NCBI RefSeq assembly: GCF_021026295.1
Contig: NZ_JAJNDA010000029.1
Location: 1-51,969 of the forward strand
From: Actinomycetospora soli
GTDB taxonomy: Bacteria; Actinomycetota; Actinomycetes; Mycobacteriales; Pseudonocardiaceae
Length of the DNA stretch: 51,969 nucleotides
Direction of reading: 5' to 3'
How positions within the stretch are numbered: the first letter of the stretch is position 1; each line of letters begins with the position of its first letter. A model generated the notes under the pieces. It had not been told where the DNA came from and did no database searches. It worked only from the letters and a program-made list of their open reading frames with translations. The translations under genes were made by a program, and so were the position numbers. Below are positions 15,875-23,615 of the stretch, piece by piece.

Positions 15875-17257
15875 TCAGATGGTGTCCTCGGCGACCGGGA
15901 GCTCGACGACGAACCGGGCGCCGCCGCCGGGGCGGTCGGTGACCCACACGCGGCCGCCGTGTCGTCGGACGTGCCCGTTGACCAGGGCGAGGCCGAGCCC
16001 GGAGCCGGTTCCGGCGCCGCGGCGCCCCGCCGTCGAGCCGCGGGCGAAGCGCTCGAAGATCTCCGTGCGGTCCTCGCGGGCCACGCCCGGTCCGGCGTCG
16101 TCCACCTCCAACCGAACGGTGCCCGGGTCCTCCGGGGCCGGCCCGACGCCGAGTCGGACGACGCCGCCTCCGTGCCGGTCGGCGTTGGTGCAGAGGTTGG
16201 TGAGGACGGCGTCGAGGCGCCGTCGGTCGGCGACGACGTGGGTGTCGCCGGGGACGGCGTCCACGCGGTCCTCGAGGCCCTGGCGGCGCGCGACCGCGCG
16301 GGTCAGGCCGGCGAGGTCGACGCGGTCGAGGTCGCGCTCGTCGACGGGCTGGTCCATCCGTGAGATCTCGAGCAGGTCGTCGACCGTGTCGACGAAGCGG
16401 TCGAGGTCGGGCCCGAGCAGGTCGACCGCCTCCCGGGCGGCCGGCGGCAGGTCGTCGCGGCGGCGGCGCAGTACGTCGGTGGCCCCGAGCAACGTCGTCA
16501 GCGGGGAACGGAGTTCGTGGCTGACGTCCCCGGCGAAGCGGGCGTCGCGGCGGACGCGGTCGCCGAGGTCCTCGACCGTGCGGTTGAACGTCGTCGCCAG
16601 TGCGGCGAGCTCCGGGTCCGCGCGCGTCGGCAGCCGTGCGTCGAGGTCGCCCCGCGCGACGAGGGAGGCGGCGGCGGTGAGCTCGTGGAGCGGCCGCAGC
16701 GACCGCCTGGCGGTCCAGGCCCCGAGCACCGCTCCCGCCACCGTGGCGGCGGCGGTCCCGCCCGTCAGCAGCAGGGCGAGGAAGCGACGGGTGCTCTGGA
16801 GTTCCCGGACCGGGGCGAGCTCGACGAGCAGGTCGCCGGGGGTGCCGAGTCCGGCCGAGCCTGCCATCACCTCCCGCCCGTCGACCTCGATCCGCATGAC
16901 GACGGGTGGGTCGCCGGGGCTGAGCGCGGTGAGCTCGAGGGGCAGCGCGTCGGGTGACACCGCCGGGCCGGAGCGGGCCCACGAGCCCGCTGATCGCAGC
17001 AGGACCGTCGTGTCGGGCTCCCCGCCCAGCCCCGCGAGCAGGTCGGGGAGCCCGCCGGGTCGGAACTGGCGGGTCCCGACGACGAGCGTGGCGTCGGCGG
17101 AGACCCGCGCCCGCACGGCGTTCTCCCGCTGGGCGGTGGCGTAGCCCGTCGTCAGGAACCAGGTGGCGGCGGAGAGCGCACCGCAGACGACCAGCGTGAC
17201 CAGGCCGAACGAGACCGCGACGCGGACGCGCAGCGAGGCGGTGCGGCGGGCCGTCAC
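15875..17257 (-). CDS. Sensor histidine kinase (HAMP/HisKA/HATPase)
   Basis: 460 aa. N-terminal helix (about 12-33), an extracytoplasmic region of roughly 130 residues, a second helix (about 180-203), HAMP linker, then HisKA with RFAGDVSHELRSPLTTLLGA (phospho-acceptor His) and HATPase boxes: N box LTNLCTNADRHGGGV, G1 DDAGPGVA, G2 GTGSGLGLALVNG. It should phosphorylate the regulator encoded immediately upstream. GTG 17257 overlaps the regulator's TGA (GTGA), so the two are coupled. The external domain has no family I recognise, so the signal is unknown; the genes with A-type sites suggest osmotic or envelope stress. Confidence 0.92.
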   Translation of the reverse strand: MTARRTASLRVRVAVSFGLVTLVVCGALSAATWFLTTGYATAQRENAVRARVSADATLVVGTRQFRPGGLPDLLAGLGGEPDTTVLLRSAGSWARSGPAVSPDALPLELTALSPGDPPVVMRIEVDGREVMAGSAGLGTPGDLLVELAPVRELQSTRRFLALLLTGGTAAATVAGAVLGAWTARRSLRPLHELTAAASLVARGDLDARLPTRADPELAALATTFNRTVEDLGDRVRRDARFAGDVSHELRSPLTTLLGATDVLRRRRDDLPPAAREAVDLLGPDLDRFVDTVDDLLEISRMDQPVDERDLDRVDLAGLTRAVARRQGLEDRVDAVPGDTHVVADRRRLDAVLTNLCTNADRHGGGVVRLGVGPAPEDPGTVRLEVDDAGPGVAREDRTEIFERFARGSTAGRRGAGTGSGLGLALVNGHVRRHGGRVWVTDRPGGGARFVVELPVAEDTI

Positions 17258-17940
17258 GGTTGGACGCGGTAGCCGTGACCGCGGACGGTCAGGACGACGG
17301 AGGGCGAGTCCGGGTCCTGCTCGATCTTGCGCCGGAGGCGGCGGACGTGGACGTCGAGCAGGCGGGTGTCGCCGAAGTAGTCGTAGCCCCACACGCGCTG
17401 GAGCAGGTCCTCGCGGGAGACGACGCGGCCCTCGCCCTCGACGAGCTCGGTGAGCAGCCGGAACTCGGTCCGCGTCAGCGCGACCGGTTCCCCGGCCCGG
17501 GTCACGACGCCCTCCTCGGGGCGCAGCACGAGGTCGGCGACGGCGAGCTCCCGACGGGGCTGCTCGGTGGGTCGCCGGCGGCGCAGCAGGGCCCGGACCC
17601 GGGCGGCGAGCTCGCCGGGGACGACCGGCTTGGTCACGTAGTCGTCGGCCCCCGCCTCGAGCCCGGCGATGACGTCGTCGGTGTCGGACCGCGCCGTGAC
17701 GATGATGATCGGCAGGTCGCCGCGCTCGCGCAGCGACCGGCACAGCGCCATCCCGTCGATGCCGGGCAGCATGAGGTCGATCAGGGCGACGTCGACGTCC
17801 TCGTCGAGCAGCGGGAGGGCCTCCTCCGCGCTGGCCGCCTCGCGGACCTCGATGCCCTCGTCGGCGAGCCCGACGGTGAGGACCCGCCGGATGCGGTCGT
17901 CGTCCTCCACGAGCAGGGCCTTCGGCCCGCCTTCCTCCAT
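17254..17940 (-). CDS. OmpR-family response regulator
   Basis: 228 aa. Receiver domain 7-120: acidic pocket LLVEDDDRI, phosphorylation site in DVALIDLMLPGIDGM (about Asp54), conserved Lys in DDYVTKPV. Winged-helix DNA-binding domain about 135-228 with LTRTEFRLLTELVEGEGRVV, SREDLLQRVWGY and DVHVRRLRRKIEQDP, ending VLTVRGHGYRV. AGGAGG precedes the ATG at 17940. The upstream region holds an A-type direct repeat (18006-18023), consistent with autoregulation. The closest functional classes by style are actinobacterial CseB/MprA-like regulators, but I cannot assign one. Confidence 0.93.
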   Translation of the reverse strand: MEEGGPKALLVEDDDRIRRVLTVGLADEGIEVREAASAEEALPLLDEDVDVALIDLMLPGIDGMALCRSLRERGDLPIIIVTARSDTDDVIAGLEAGADDYVTKPVVPGELAARVRALLRRRRPTEQPRRELAVADLVLRPEEGVVTRAGEPVALTRTEFRLLTELVEGEGRVVSREDLLQRVWGYDYFGDTRLLDVHVRRLRRKIEQDPDSPSVVLTVRGHGYRVQP

Positions 17941-18005
17941 CGGTGTGCCTCCTGAGGACGATCCGACCAGCGCGGTCTGCTCCACCCGGACCTCCGGGCC
18001 GGACC

Positions 18006-18023
18006 CGTCAGGAGACCGCAAGG
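18006..18023. promoter_or_regulatory. Direct-repeat site A6, CGTCAGG-N4-CGCAAGG
   Basis: Half-sites 18006-18012 and 18017-18023, 66 bp upstream of the response regulator start. On the gene strand it reads CCTTGCG-N4-CCTGACG, combining the two half-site spellings. Suggests autoregulation. Confidence 0.58.
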
Positions 18024-18236
18024 CTCGCAGGCTCACGGACGGGTGATCGGGGGCGATGATCCCTGCAGGTACCGACGACGACCAGCGGGGGCACCATCCA
18101 CGGGCAGGGAACATCCGGCCGGCACGCAGGGCAGCGGACGATGTCACCGACCGAGGCCGACACCACCGAACTCGGCGTACCGACGGTGCGGCACGCCGCC
18201 GCAGGGCTGTCACTGACGACGGGGCGCCGGACACCC

Positions 18237-18416
18237 ATGGCGACTGCTCCGAGGCACGGCGAGACGCCCGATCATCCCGAGCAGCACCCGCTCTGGCCCT
18301 GGGCGTTGGGGATCGTCTTCGCGTTCCTGGTCGGTTGGGTCATCCCGCCGCCAGGGCCGAGCAGCGTCGACGGGGCGCCCGCCGGTGCGGTGCACGAACT
18401 CCCGGCAGGTCGCTGA
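18237..18416 (+). CDS. Small single-TM protein (59 aa)
   Basis: Divergent from the response regulator. The peptide has a polar N-terminus (ATAPRHGETPDHPEQHP), one hydrophobic span (LWPWALGIVFAFLVGWVIP) and a short tail (AVHELPAGR). The frame is open upstream to 18141, giving a 91-aa version; neither start has a clear ribosome site. A strong hairpin follows the stop by 15 bp, which supports a real transcript ending there. No family recognised. Confidence 0.5.
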   Translation: MATAPRHGETPDHPEQHPLWPWALGIVFAFLVGWVIPPPGPSSVDGAPAGAVHELPAGR

Positions 18417-18430
18417 TCCGGTCGGGAACG

Positions 18431-18468
18431 GCCGTCCCAGGCTCGGACGAGGGGGAGCCTGGGACGGC
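18431..18468. terminator. Strong hairpin, probable terminator
   Basis: GCCGTCCCAGGCTC (18431-18444) pairs perfectly with 18455-18468 across a 10-nt loop, starting 15 bp after the small TM protein's stop. No T-run follows, as is common for high-GC actinobacterial terminators. Confidence 0.65.
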
Positions 18469-18862
18469 GTCGGCCGGGGCGGGGCGGGCGAGCGCTCCCG
18501 TCCCGGCCGCCGACGCACACGCGTTCGAGGGTCGGCGACCGGTTCTTCTGGATCGCCGGCGCCGGGACGATCGTCTACTTCGTGGCGGCCTGTTCGCGGC
18601 TGCGCCGCACCTAGGCCCACGCGCAGCGGGCGATCGCCGAGCAGGACGACCGTGACGACACGAACTCGACGTCGATCACCGGTGGTTCCTGACGGTGAGC
18701 GGCGTGCGGCGACGAGCAGGCGCACGGGCTGGTCGACGAGGCCGGCGACCAGGGGCCACCGGCGCATCGCCTCGACCGCGGTGTGCCACAGGTCCGCCCC
18801 GGGACCGATCAACCGGGTCTTTCCACAGGGGCAGGCGACCGACCGGGGTCCTGGGCCCGAAT
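18469..18862. other. About 390 bp with only an unanchored membrane-like peptide
   Basis: Between the hairpin and the DUF3040 gene. On the plus strand a frame ending at TAG 18612 reads GDRFFWIAGAGTIVYFVAAC then SRLRRT, which looks like a membrane helix with a basic stop-transfer end, but I find no ATG/GTG/TTG start with a ribosome site. A minus frame at about 18650-18850 (VEAMRRWPLVAGLVDQPVRL) also reads protein-like. Both could be gene debris. Confidence 0.35.
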
Positions 18863-19186
18863 TCACGAGTCGCGGTCGGACGGGTTGCTGGCCCGGCGGC
18901 GACGCCGGACGAGCACCACCAGCTCCACCGCCATCATCGCGACGACCATGGCCACGGCGGCCCACCGGGACGACGGGATGAGGATCACCGCGGCCGCGAT
19001 GACCGTGACCTGCAGACTCCGCCGCGACCGTACGAGCCGGTCGGTCCACGAGCCGGTGCGGGTGGCGTGCGTGGGCGTCCGGCCGTCGGCCACGTCGCCG
19101 AGTCGGCGGGTCATGTCGTCGAACACCGCCCGTTCGCGAGCGCTGAGGTGCCCGTCGTCCGGGCGGGGGGACGGGGGAGTCGGCAC
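18863..19186 (-). CDS. DUF3040 membrane protein
   Basis: 107 aa. The N-terminal LSARERAVFDDMTRRLGD is the DUF3040 signature (normally LSeeErr-leeIEr-L). Two hydrophobic spans follow at about 57-73 and 76-92, then a basic tail (RRRRRASNPSDRDS). GTG 19186 follows GAAGGA at about 10 bp. Small actinobacteria-specific membrane protein of unknown role. An A-type repeat sits 112 bp upstream (19298-19315), shared with the divergent DUF4232 gene. Confidence 0.7.
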   Translation of the reverse strand: MPTPPSPRPDDGHLSARERAVFDDMTRRLGDVADGRTPTHATRTGSWTDRLVRSRRSLQVTVIAAAVILIPSSRWAAVAMVVAMMAVELVVLVRRRRRASNPSDRDS

Positions 19187-19297
19187 GTGATCGTCGTCCT
19201 TCGGGACAGGGTGCGGGGCCGTGCCGAGCAGACGTCCCGGCTCATCCCCGGTGACCGTAGGCGTCGACGAGGGTCCAGGTTTCGGGGCGGGACAGAA

Positions 19298-19315
19298 CGT
19301 CAGGTGACCGCAAGA
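19298..19315. promoter_or_regulatory. Direct-repeat site A7, CGTCAGG-N4-CGCAAGA
   Basis: Half-sites 19298-19304 and 19309-19315, 11 bp apart, between the divergent DUF3040 (start 19186) and DUF4232 (start 19388) genes; one mismatch from site A6. Confidence 0.5.
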
Positions 19316-19387
19316 CCGACGATCGCGTGGCGCCGGGGTGGGCCGGGAACGACACCGGAGATCCTGATCCGAGCCGACGACCGGGGG

Positions 19388-20116
19388 ATGCTGACGATGC
19401 GCGAGGCGGCCCGTGGGGCCTGGTACGGGATGGGACTGGTCGCGGTGGCGGTCCTGATCGCCTGGGGGACGGGAGGACATCAGGTCCGCGGCACGACCGT
19501 GGCGGCTTCGGCGTCGTCGTCGGCCAGCACCTCACCGACCGTTGCCGTGGCGACCACCACGACGACGCCCTCGGAGGAGGTCTCGATCGTGCCGATCACG
19601 CCCGACGACGGCCCCGCCGTCAGCCTCCCGGTGTGCCGGACCTCGTCGTTGTCGGTCACCCTCGGACCGGGTGAGGGGACGACGTCGGGGACCGTGTACC
19701 GGCCCGTGAACTTCACCAACATCGGGTCGTCCCCCTGCCGGTTGCAGGGCTTCCCGGGCGTCTCCCACGTCGCCGGTGACGACGGACATCAGGTCGGACG
19801 GGCCGGTGCGTGGGTCGGGCCCCGCGGAGACCGGGTCGTCCTCGAGCCCGCGGCGTCGGCGCACTCGATCATCAGCGTGACGGACGCCGACCTGGTCGAC
19901 CGGGACACGTGTCGCCCAACCGGGGTGCGCGGGATCCGGGTCTACCCACCGGGGAACCAGGCGGCGGCGTTCCTGCCCTCGCCCGGCGTCTCCTGTTCGG
20001 CCGACATCGGAACCATGCGCGTCCGGAGCGTCACGCCGGGTCGCGGCGACCTCGGCGGGACGGCCGGCGTGGTGGAGCCGCTGGACGACAGCACCGTCGA
20101 CGGCGCCGATCGCTGA
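19388..20116 (+). CDS. Secreted/anchored DUF4232 protein
   Basis: 242 aa. A hydrophobic N-terminal helix (GLVAVAVLIAWGTGG) acts as signal or anchor; a Ser/Thr-rich linker (about 35-65) leads to DUF4232: PVCRTSSLSVTLGPGEG, RPVNFTNIGSSPCRLQGFPG, and later DTCRPTGVRGIRVYPPGN and SPGVSCSADIG. The four Cys likely form two disulfides outside the cell. The domain is an Ig-like beta fold common in actinobacterial lipoproteins and wall proteins; no catalytic activity is known. I chose ATG 19388; ATG 19397 is an alternative. The A-type repeat 73 bp upstream may control it. Confidence 0.75.
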   Translation: MLTMREAARGAWYGMGLVAVAVLIAWGTGGHQVRGTTVAASASSSASTSPTVAVATTTTTPSEEVSIVPITPDDGPAVSLPVCRTSSLSVTLGPGEGTTSGTVYRPVNFTNIGSSPCRLQGFPGVSHVAGDDGHQVGRAGAWVGPRGDRVVLEPAASAHSIISVTDADLVDRDTCRPTGVRGIRVYPPGNQAAAFLPSPGVSCSADIGTMRVRSVTPGRGDLGGTAGVVEPLDDSTVDGADR

Positions 20117-20201
20117 CACCAGGGTTGCGTGCGCCTCGACGTCTCGGCCGCTCATGTGGACGGACCGTGGGCAGCGGTCCGGACACGGCAAGGAACGGCC
20201 G

Positions 20202-20935
20202 ATGCCCACGTCACGACCGTCGCGCACCGAGGACGTCCCGGCGGACCGGTCCGCTGCCGGTCGCGACCGCTGGTCCTTCCTCCTGCGGCTCGGGGTACCG
20301 GCGTTCGGGACGTCGGTCGCGCTCACGGCACCTGTCTGCAGACCCTCCCGGCCCCCGAGTCGGGTCCGTTGGTGACGGGGCTCGTGCTCGATGGGCTGGC
20401 GGGAATCGCGGTGCCGCTGCTGGTCGAGATGGTCGACGACCGGTGGACGCAGCGGGTCGGGCACCGGTTGCGGTTCGTCCTGCTGGTGGCGTCGGTCGCG
20501 GTCGTAGGACTGCTCCTCGCAGCCCTCGACGTGTCGCCCGCGGTAATCATCGTCGGTGCCGGGCTGTACTTCCTCGCGCACTTCGCGGTGCTGACACCAT
20601 ACGAGGCCCTCTAGACGGATCACGTGCCTGCCGAGGCGAGCGGTCGGTCGCGTACCGCGGCGTCCGCGTGGCGGTTCGCCGGGTTGGGTGGGGCTCTCAA
20701 CGGTGGGGGCTTCCTGTTGGACCTCTGGGAGCCGGCGGTGTTCCTGCTCGCTGCCGGCGTCGTCATGGTCGGCACGCTGCTCCTCGCCGGCGCGGTGTGG
20801 CCACACCGCCAGGTCTCGCAGCCCCGGTCCTCGTCGGGGGAGGGAGGGCTGCGGCCGATGTTGTCGCTGCTGCGCGAGCCAGGGCGGCGACCGCAGCGCG
20901 GTGGGGAGCCTGGCGGCGGACGGAGCGCCGGGTGA
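20202..20935 (+). pseudogene. MFS transporter, decayed (frameshift, nonsense codon, lost C-terminus)
   Basis: ATG 20202 follows AAGGA at 7 bp and starts a plausible carrier (RWSFLLRLGVPAFGTSVALT). At about 20326-20340 the reading frame must shift to continue as ESGPLVTGLVLDGLAGIAVP, VGHRLRFVLLVASVAV and AGLYFLAHFAVLTPYEAL. An in-frame TAG (20612-20614) falls where relatives have a Tyr codon (PYEALYPDLVP). After it the same frame resumes HVPAEASGRSRTAASAWRFA and GGGFLLDLWEPAVFLLAAGV. Conserved sequence stops near 20830, so roughly the last half of the family length is missing. A GPH/SLC45-like MFS protein is the best match by eye. Confidence 0.68.
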
Positions 20936-20981
20936 CGCGCGCCGGCACAGCGCCACCCGCCCGACGTCGACCATCTGTGGG

Positions 20982-21239
20982 TCACGTCTGCTCGTCGGAG
21001 GGACTCGAGCCCGTTGAAACTGCCCCCGAGGGGCGGCCCGGCGACCGGGTCCGCCCAGCCTGTTTCTCCACCTCGGCCAACAGCTGGTGCAGCGAACGGA
21101 ACCGCTGCGCGGGGAGACGGGCGACGGCGCCGGCCAGCCACCGGTTGTCGCTCGCTCCGTCGGCGGCGAGCACGAGCTGCCACGACGCCACGGGGAAAGT
21201 CACGCCCCGCTCCTGACACCACCGCCGCAGCGCGTCCAT
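20982..21239 (-). CDS. Small soluble protein of unknown function (85 aa)
   Basis: ATG at 21239 (TTG 21245 possible). MDALRRWCQERGVTFPVASW then QLVLAADGASDNRWLAGAVA and RFRSLHQLLAEVEKQAG reads as a compact mixed fold with strong GC3 bias, followed by a low-complexity tail. No family recognised. It is convergent with the decayed MFS gene. It may be intact or the N-terminal remnant of something longer. Confidence 0.48.
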   Translation of the reverse strand: MDALRRWCQERGVTFPVASWQLVLAADGASDNRWLAGAVARLPAQRFRSLHQLLAEVEKQAGRTRSPGRPSGAVSTGSSPSDEQT

Positions 21240-21245
21240 GCTCAA

Positions 21246-21727
21246 CTCGGGAGCGACCCGCCGCGCGAGAGGAGGGCCGGGGCGTGGACCGTCGACCGGC
21301 CCGACGCGATACCCCGGTCGCTAGGGAGCCGTCTCCGGGGTGAAGAAGGCTGGAGCCGGTCTCGGTGACCCCGATCATCGACGAGGGTGCTCCACTCCCG
21401 TGAGCGAGCCCGTGGGTGGGCCGGTGGGCGGTGTCGACACCACTGACGATCGGATGAGCGCTTACGCCGTGGAGGCGTCCGGGTAGTTCCTGGTTGTCCG
21501 GACGTTGGGAGCCGGTCCGCGCGATGTGGCCGAGAGCCATGTCGGAGGTCTGGTTCAGCAACGCAGCCGGAGGGGCTGGTCCTCTCGATCGCCGTCCTCG
21601 GTGGTCGGGAGGACGGCTTCCGGAACAGGGCCCGCCTCGATCAGCCTTGTTGCGATCGGAATCGCCAGCGGATCGACATACGGCGTCTGCGATCGGCGAG
21701 GACCCGTTGCAGGGACAGGTTGGTGGT
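21246..21727. other. 482-bp stretch without a supported gene
   Basis: Between the 85-aa gene and the sulfur cluster, both minus strand. Short frames on both strands have no domain or ribosome site. A minus frame (IPIATRLIEAGPVPEAVLPT near 21600-21660) is protein-like but isolated. It should hold the end of the sulfur-operon transcript; no obvious terminator hairpin seen. Confidence 0.4.
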
Positions 21728-22042
21728 CTACGTCGTGCGCACCGGATGGCCCGCGTCGATCCAGGCCTTGGTTCCGCCGACGACGGAGACAGCGGGGACG
21801 CCGTGTTCGGTGAGGTATTCGACGGCGCGGGCGCTGCGGTTCCCGCTCTGGCACACGACCTGCAGCTCTCGGGCGTCGCGCAGTTCGGGGAGGTGGTCGG
21901 CGAGCTGGGGGAGGGGGACGAGTCGTGCGCCGGGGATGTGGCCGGCGGCGTATTCCTCGGGGTCGCGGACGTCGATCAGGATGGTGGCGTCGGTCTCCTG
22001 CGTGGCGGCGACGTCGTCGACGGTGATCTCCGGGACGGTCAT
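21728..22042 (-). CDS. Single-domain rhodanese
   Basis: 104 aa covering one rhodanese domain: EITVDDVAATQETDATILID with VRDPEEYAAGHIPGARLVPL, active-site loop CQSGNRSA (nucleophilic Cys followed by the typical x-x-G-x-R), and VVGGTKAWIDAGHPV at the end. It would carry sulfane sulfur as a cysteine persulfide in the cytoplasm. AAAGGA precedes the ATG by 8 bp. It is last in the minus-strand sulfur cluster, 26 bp after the TauE-like exporter. Confidence 0.88.
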   Translation of the reverse strand: MTVPEITVDDVAATQETDATILIDVRDPEEYAAGHIPGARLVPLPQLADHLPELRDARELQVVCQSGNRSARAVEYLTEHGVPAVSVVGGTKAWIDAGHPVRTT

Positions 22043-22068
22043 GGCGGGTGTCCTTTCGTGGTGGGTGT

Positions 22069-22854
22069 TCAGGTGGTGAGGGCGGTGATGGCCTGGACGG
22101 TGACGCCGGCGGCGACGAGCAGGACGAGGACGGCGAACCCGCGGCGCAGCCCGGCGGCGGGGACGCGTCGGGCGAGGCGTCCGGCGGGGAGGGACACGAG
22201 GATCGCGGCGAGGGCGAAGACGGCGATGACGGGCCAGTTCATGGCGCCGGTGCCGCGTCCGGCGACGAGGTAGGGCGTCAGGCCGGCGATCGAGTTGACG
22301 ACGATGATGACCAGTGAGGTCGCGACGGCGTTCGGGGTGCGCAGCCCGAGGGCGATGATCAGGGCGGGGACGAGCAGGAACCCGCCGCCGACGCCGAGCA
22401 GCCCGGTGAGGAATCCGACGACCAGGCCGGTGAGGATCGCGCGGGGCAGGCAGCGTCGCCAGGCGACGCCGCCGCCGGGGAGGTCGCAGACGCCGCCGGT
22501 CTCGGTCGTCGACCGCAGCATGCGGGCCGCCGCGGCGACCATGATCGCGGCGAAGACCAGCAGGAGGATCTGCGGGTCGAGGTGGTGGTTGGCGAGACCG
22601 CCGAGCAGGGCGGTGGGGATGCCGGCGGCGCCGACGATCCCGGCGATGCGCCAGTTGACCTCGCGGCGGGCGCGGGGGGCGACGGCGACCGCCGAGGCGG
22701 ATCCGACGACGACGAGGGAGGCGGGGACCGCGGCGGCCAGGGGGAGCCCGAGGCCATAGACCAGGGTGGGGACGGCGAGGATGCCGCCTCCGCCGCCGAC
22801 GAGGCCGAGCAGGGCGCCGATGACGGCGCCGAACAGGGCGGCGAGGGCGAGCAC
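22069..22854 (-). CDS. TauE/SafE-family (TSUP) sulfur-compound permease
   Basis: 261 aa, about eight membrane helices in two related halves: GAVIGALLGLVGGGGGILAV near the N-terminus and VGFLTGLLGVGGGFLLVPAL in the second half, both with the G-G-G repeat of the family. TSUP proteins move sulfite, thiosulfate or organosulfonates. In staphylococcal cst clusters a TauE-type protein accompanies persulfide enzymes, the same context as here. Start at 22854 is 3 bp after the upstream rhodanese stop, so it is in the same operon. Confidence 0.9.
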   Translation of the reverse strand: MLALAALFGAVIGALLGLVGGGGGILAVPTLVYGLGLPLAAAVPASLVVVGSASAVAVAPRARREVNWRIAGIVGAAGIPTALLGGLANHHLDPQILLLVFAAIMVAAAARMLRSTTETGGVCDLPGGGVAWRRCLPRAILTGLVVGFLTGLLGVGGGFLLVPALIIALGLRTPNAVATSLVIIVVNSIAGLTPYLVAGRGTGAMNWPVIAVFALAAILVSLPAGRLARRVPAAGLRRGFAVLVLLVAAGVTVQAITALTT

Positions 22855-22857
22855 GGC

Positions 22858-23454
22858 TCACGCTGCCCGGGTGCGTCGGGCGAGCCGGTCGAGGGTGTCG
22901 CCGGGCTCGGGGTCGGTGTGGTCGCGGTTCCACGGCATCCGGGCGAGGGCGGCGCCCACGGCGCAGGTGTCGGTGAGGGCGGAGACGGCGAGTCCGGTCC
23001 CGATCCCGGCGGCGAGCAGCCGGGCCCTGGGGGTCAGGAGTCGCCCGGCGGCGAGGCCGGTGACGACGAGAGTGCCGGCGGTGAGGCGGACCTGGCGTTC
23101 GAGGGCCCAGGCGCGGCGGCCGCGGACGACGTCGCCGCCGGCCTGCTCGTAGGCGGCGACCCCGCCGTGGAGGACCTGGGCGTGCTCGAGGCCGACGGCG
23201 GCGAGGTGGCGGCGGCCCTGTTCGGCGCGGACCCCGGACTGGCAGACGAGCACGACGCGGTCGTCGTGGGCGAGGTGGTCGGCGAGCTCGCGGGTGTGCT
23301 CGCCGAGGGTGGCCAGCGGCACGTGGTAGGCGCCGCGGACGTGGACGGCGTCGAACTCGGCGGCGCTGCGGACGTCGATGACCAGCGGCGCGGCATCCGA
23401 CGTGGACTGCCAGGCGAGGAGTTGAGCGGCGGACACGGTGGACGATGAGGTCAC
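22858..23454 (-). CDS. Rhodanese fused to a DUF2892-type membrane tail
   Basis: 198 aa from GTG 23454 (GGAG 6 bp upstream). Residues about 8-105 form a rhodanese domain (DAAPLVIDVRSAAEFDAVHV, CQSGVRAEQ active loop, VLHGGVAAYEQAGG). The C-terminal part (WALERQVRLTAGTLVVTGLA then a second hydrophobic span) matches the DUF2892 (YgaP-like) two-helix module, so the domain is tethered to the membrane, as in E. coli YgaP. It may hand sulfur from the persulfide dioxygenase to the TSUP permease encoded next (inference). Confidence 0.88.
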   Translation of the reverse strand: MTSSSTVSAAQLLAWQSTSDAAPLVIDVRSAAEFDAVHVRGAYHVPLATLGEHTRELADHLAHDDRVVLVCQSGVRAEQGRRHLAAVGLEHAQVLHGGVAAYEQAGGDVVRGRRAWALERQVRLTAGTLVVTGLAAGRLLTPRARLLAAGIGTGLAVSALTDTCAVGAALARMPWNRDHTDPEPGDTLDRLARRTRAA

Positions 23455-23615
23455 GGGTTTCTCCGGGGTCGGGGAGGCGGGGTCGGGGAGGTGGAGGGGT
23501 GGCCCGGTGCAGGCGCGCGGCCGGGCCACCCCGGGTGCGGGGTCCCGTCGGGGGGAGTCGGGACCCCTCGGTTCCAGGTGGCGCTGCTCGGTCGGCGCTG
23601 CTCGGTCGGCGGTGC

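Noticed and set aside
18531..18614. Membrane-helix-like frame (FFWIAGAGTIVYFVAAC)
   Set aside because: No start codon with a ribosome site upstream, so not called as a gene; noted in the gene-free stretch.
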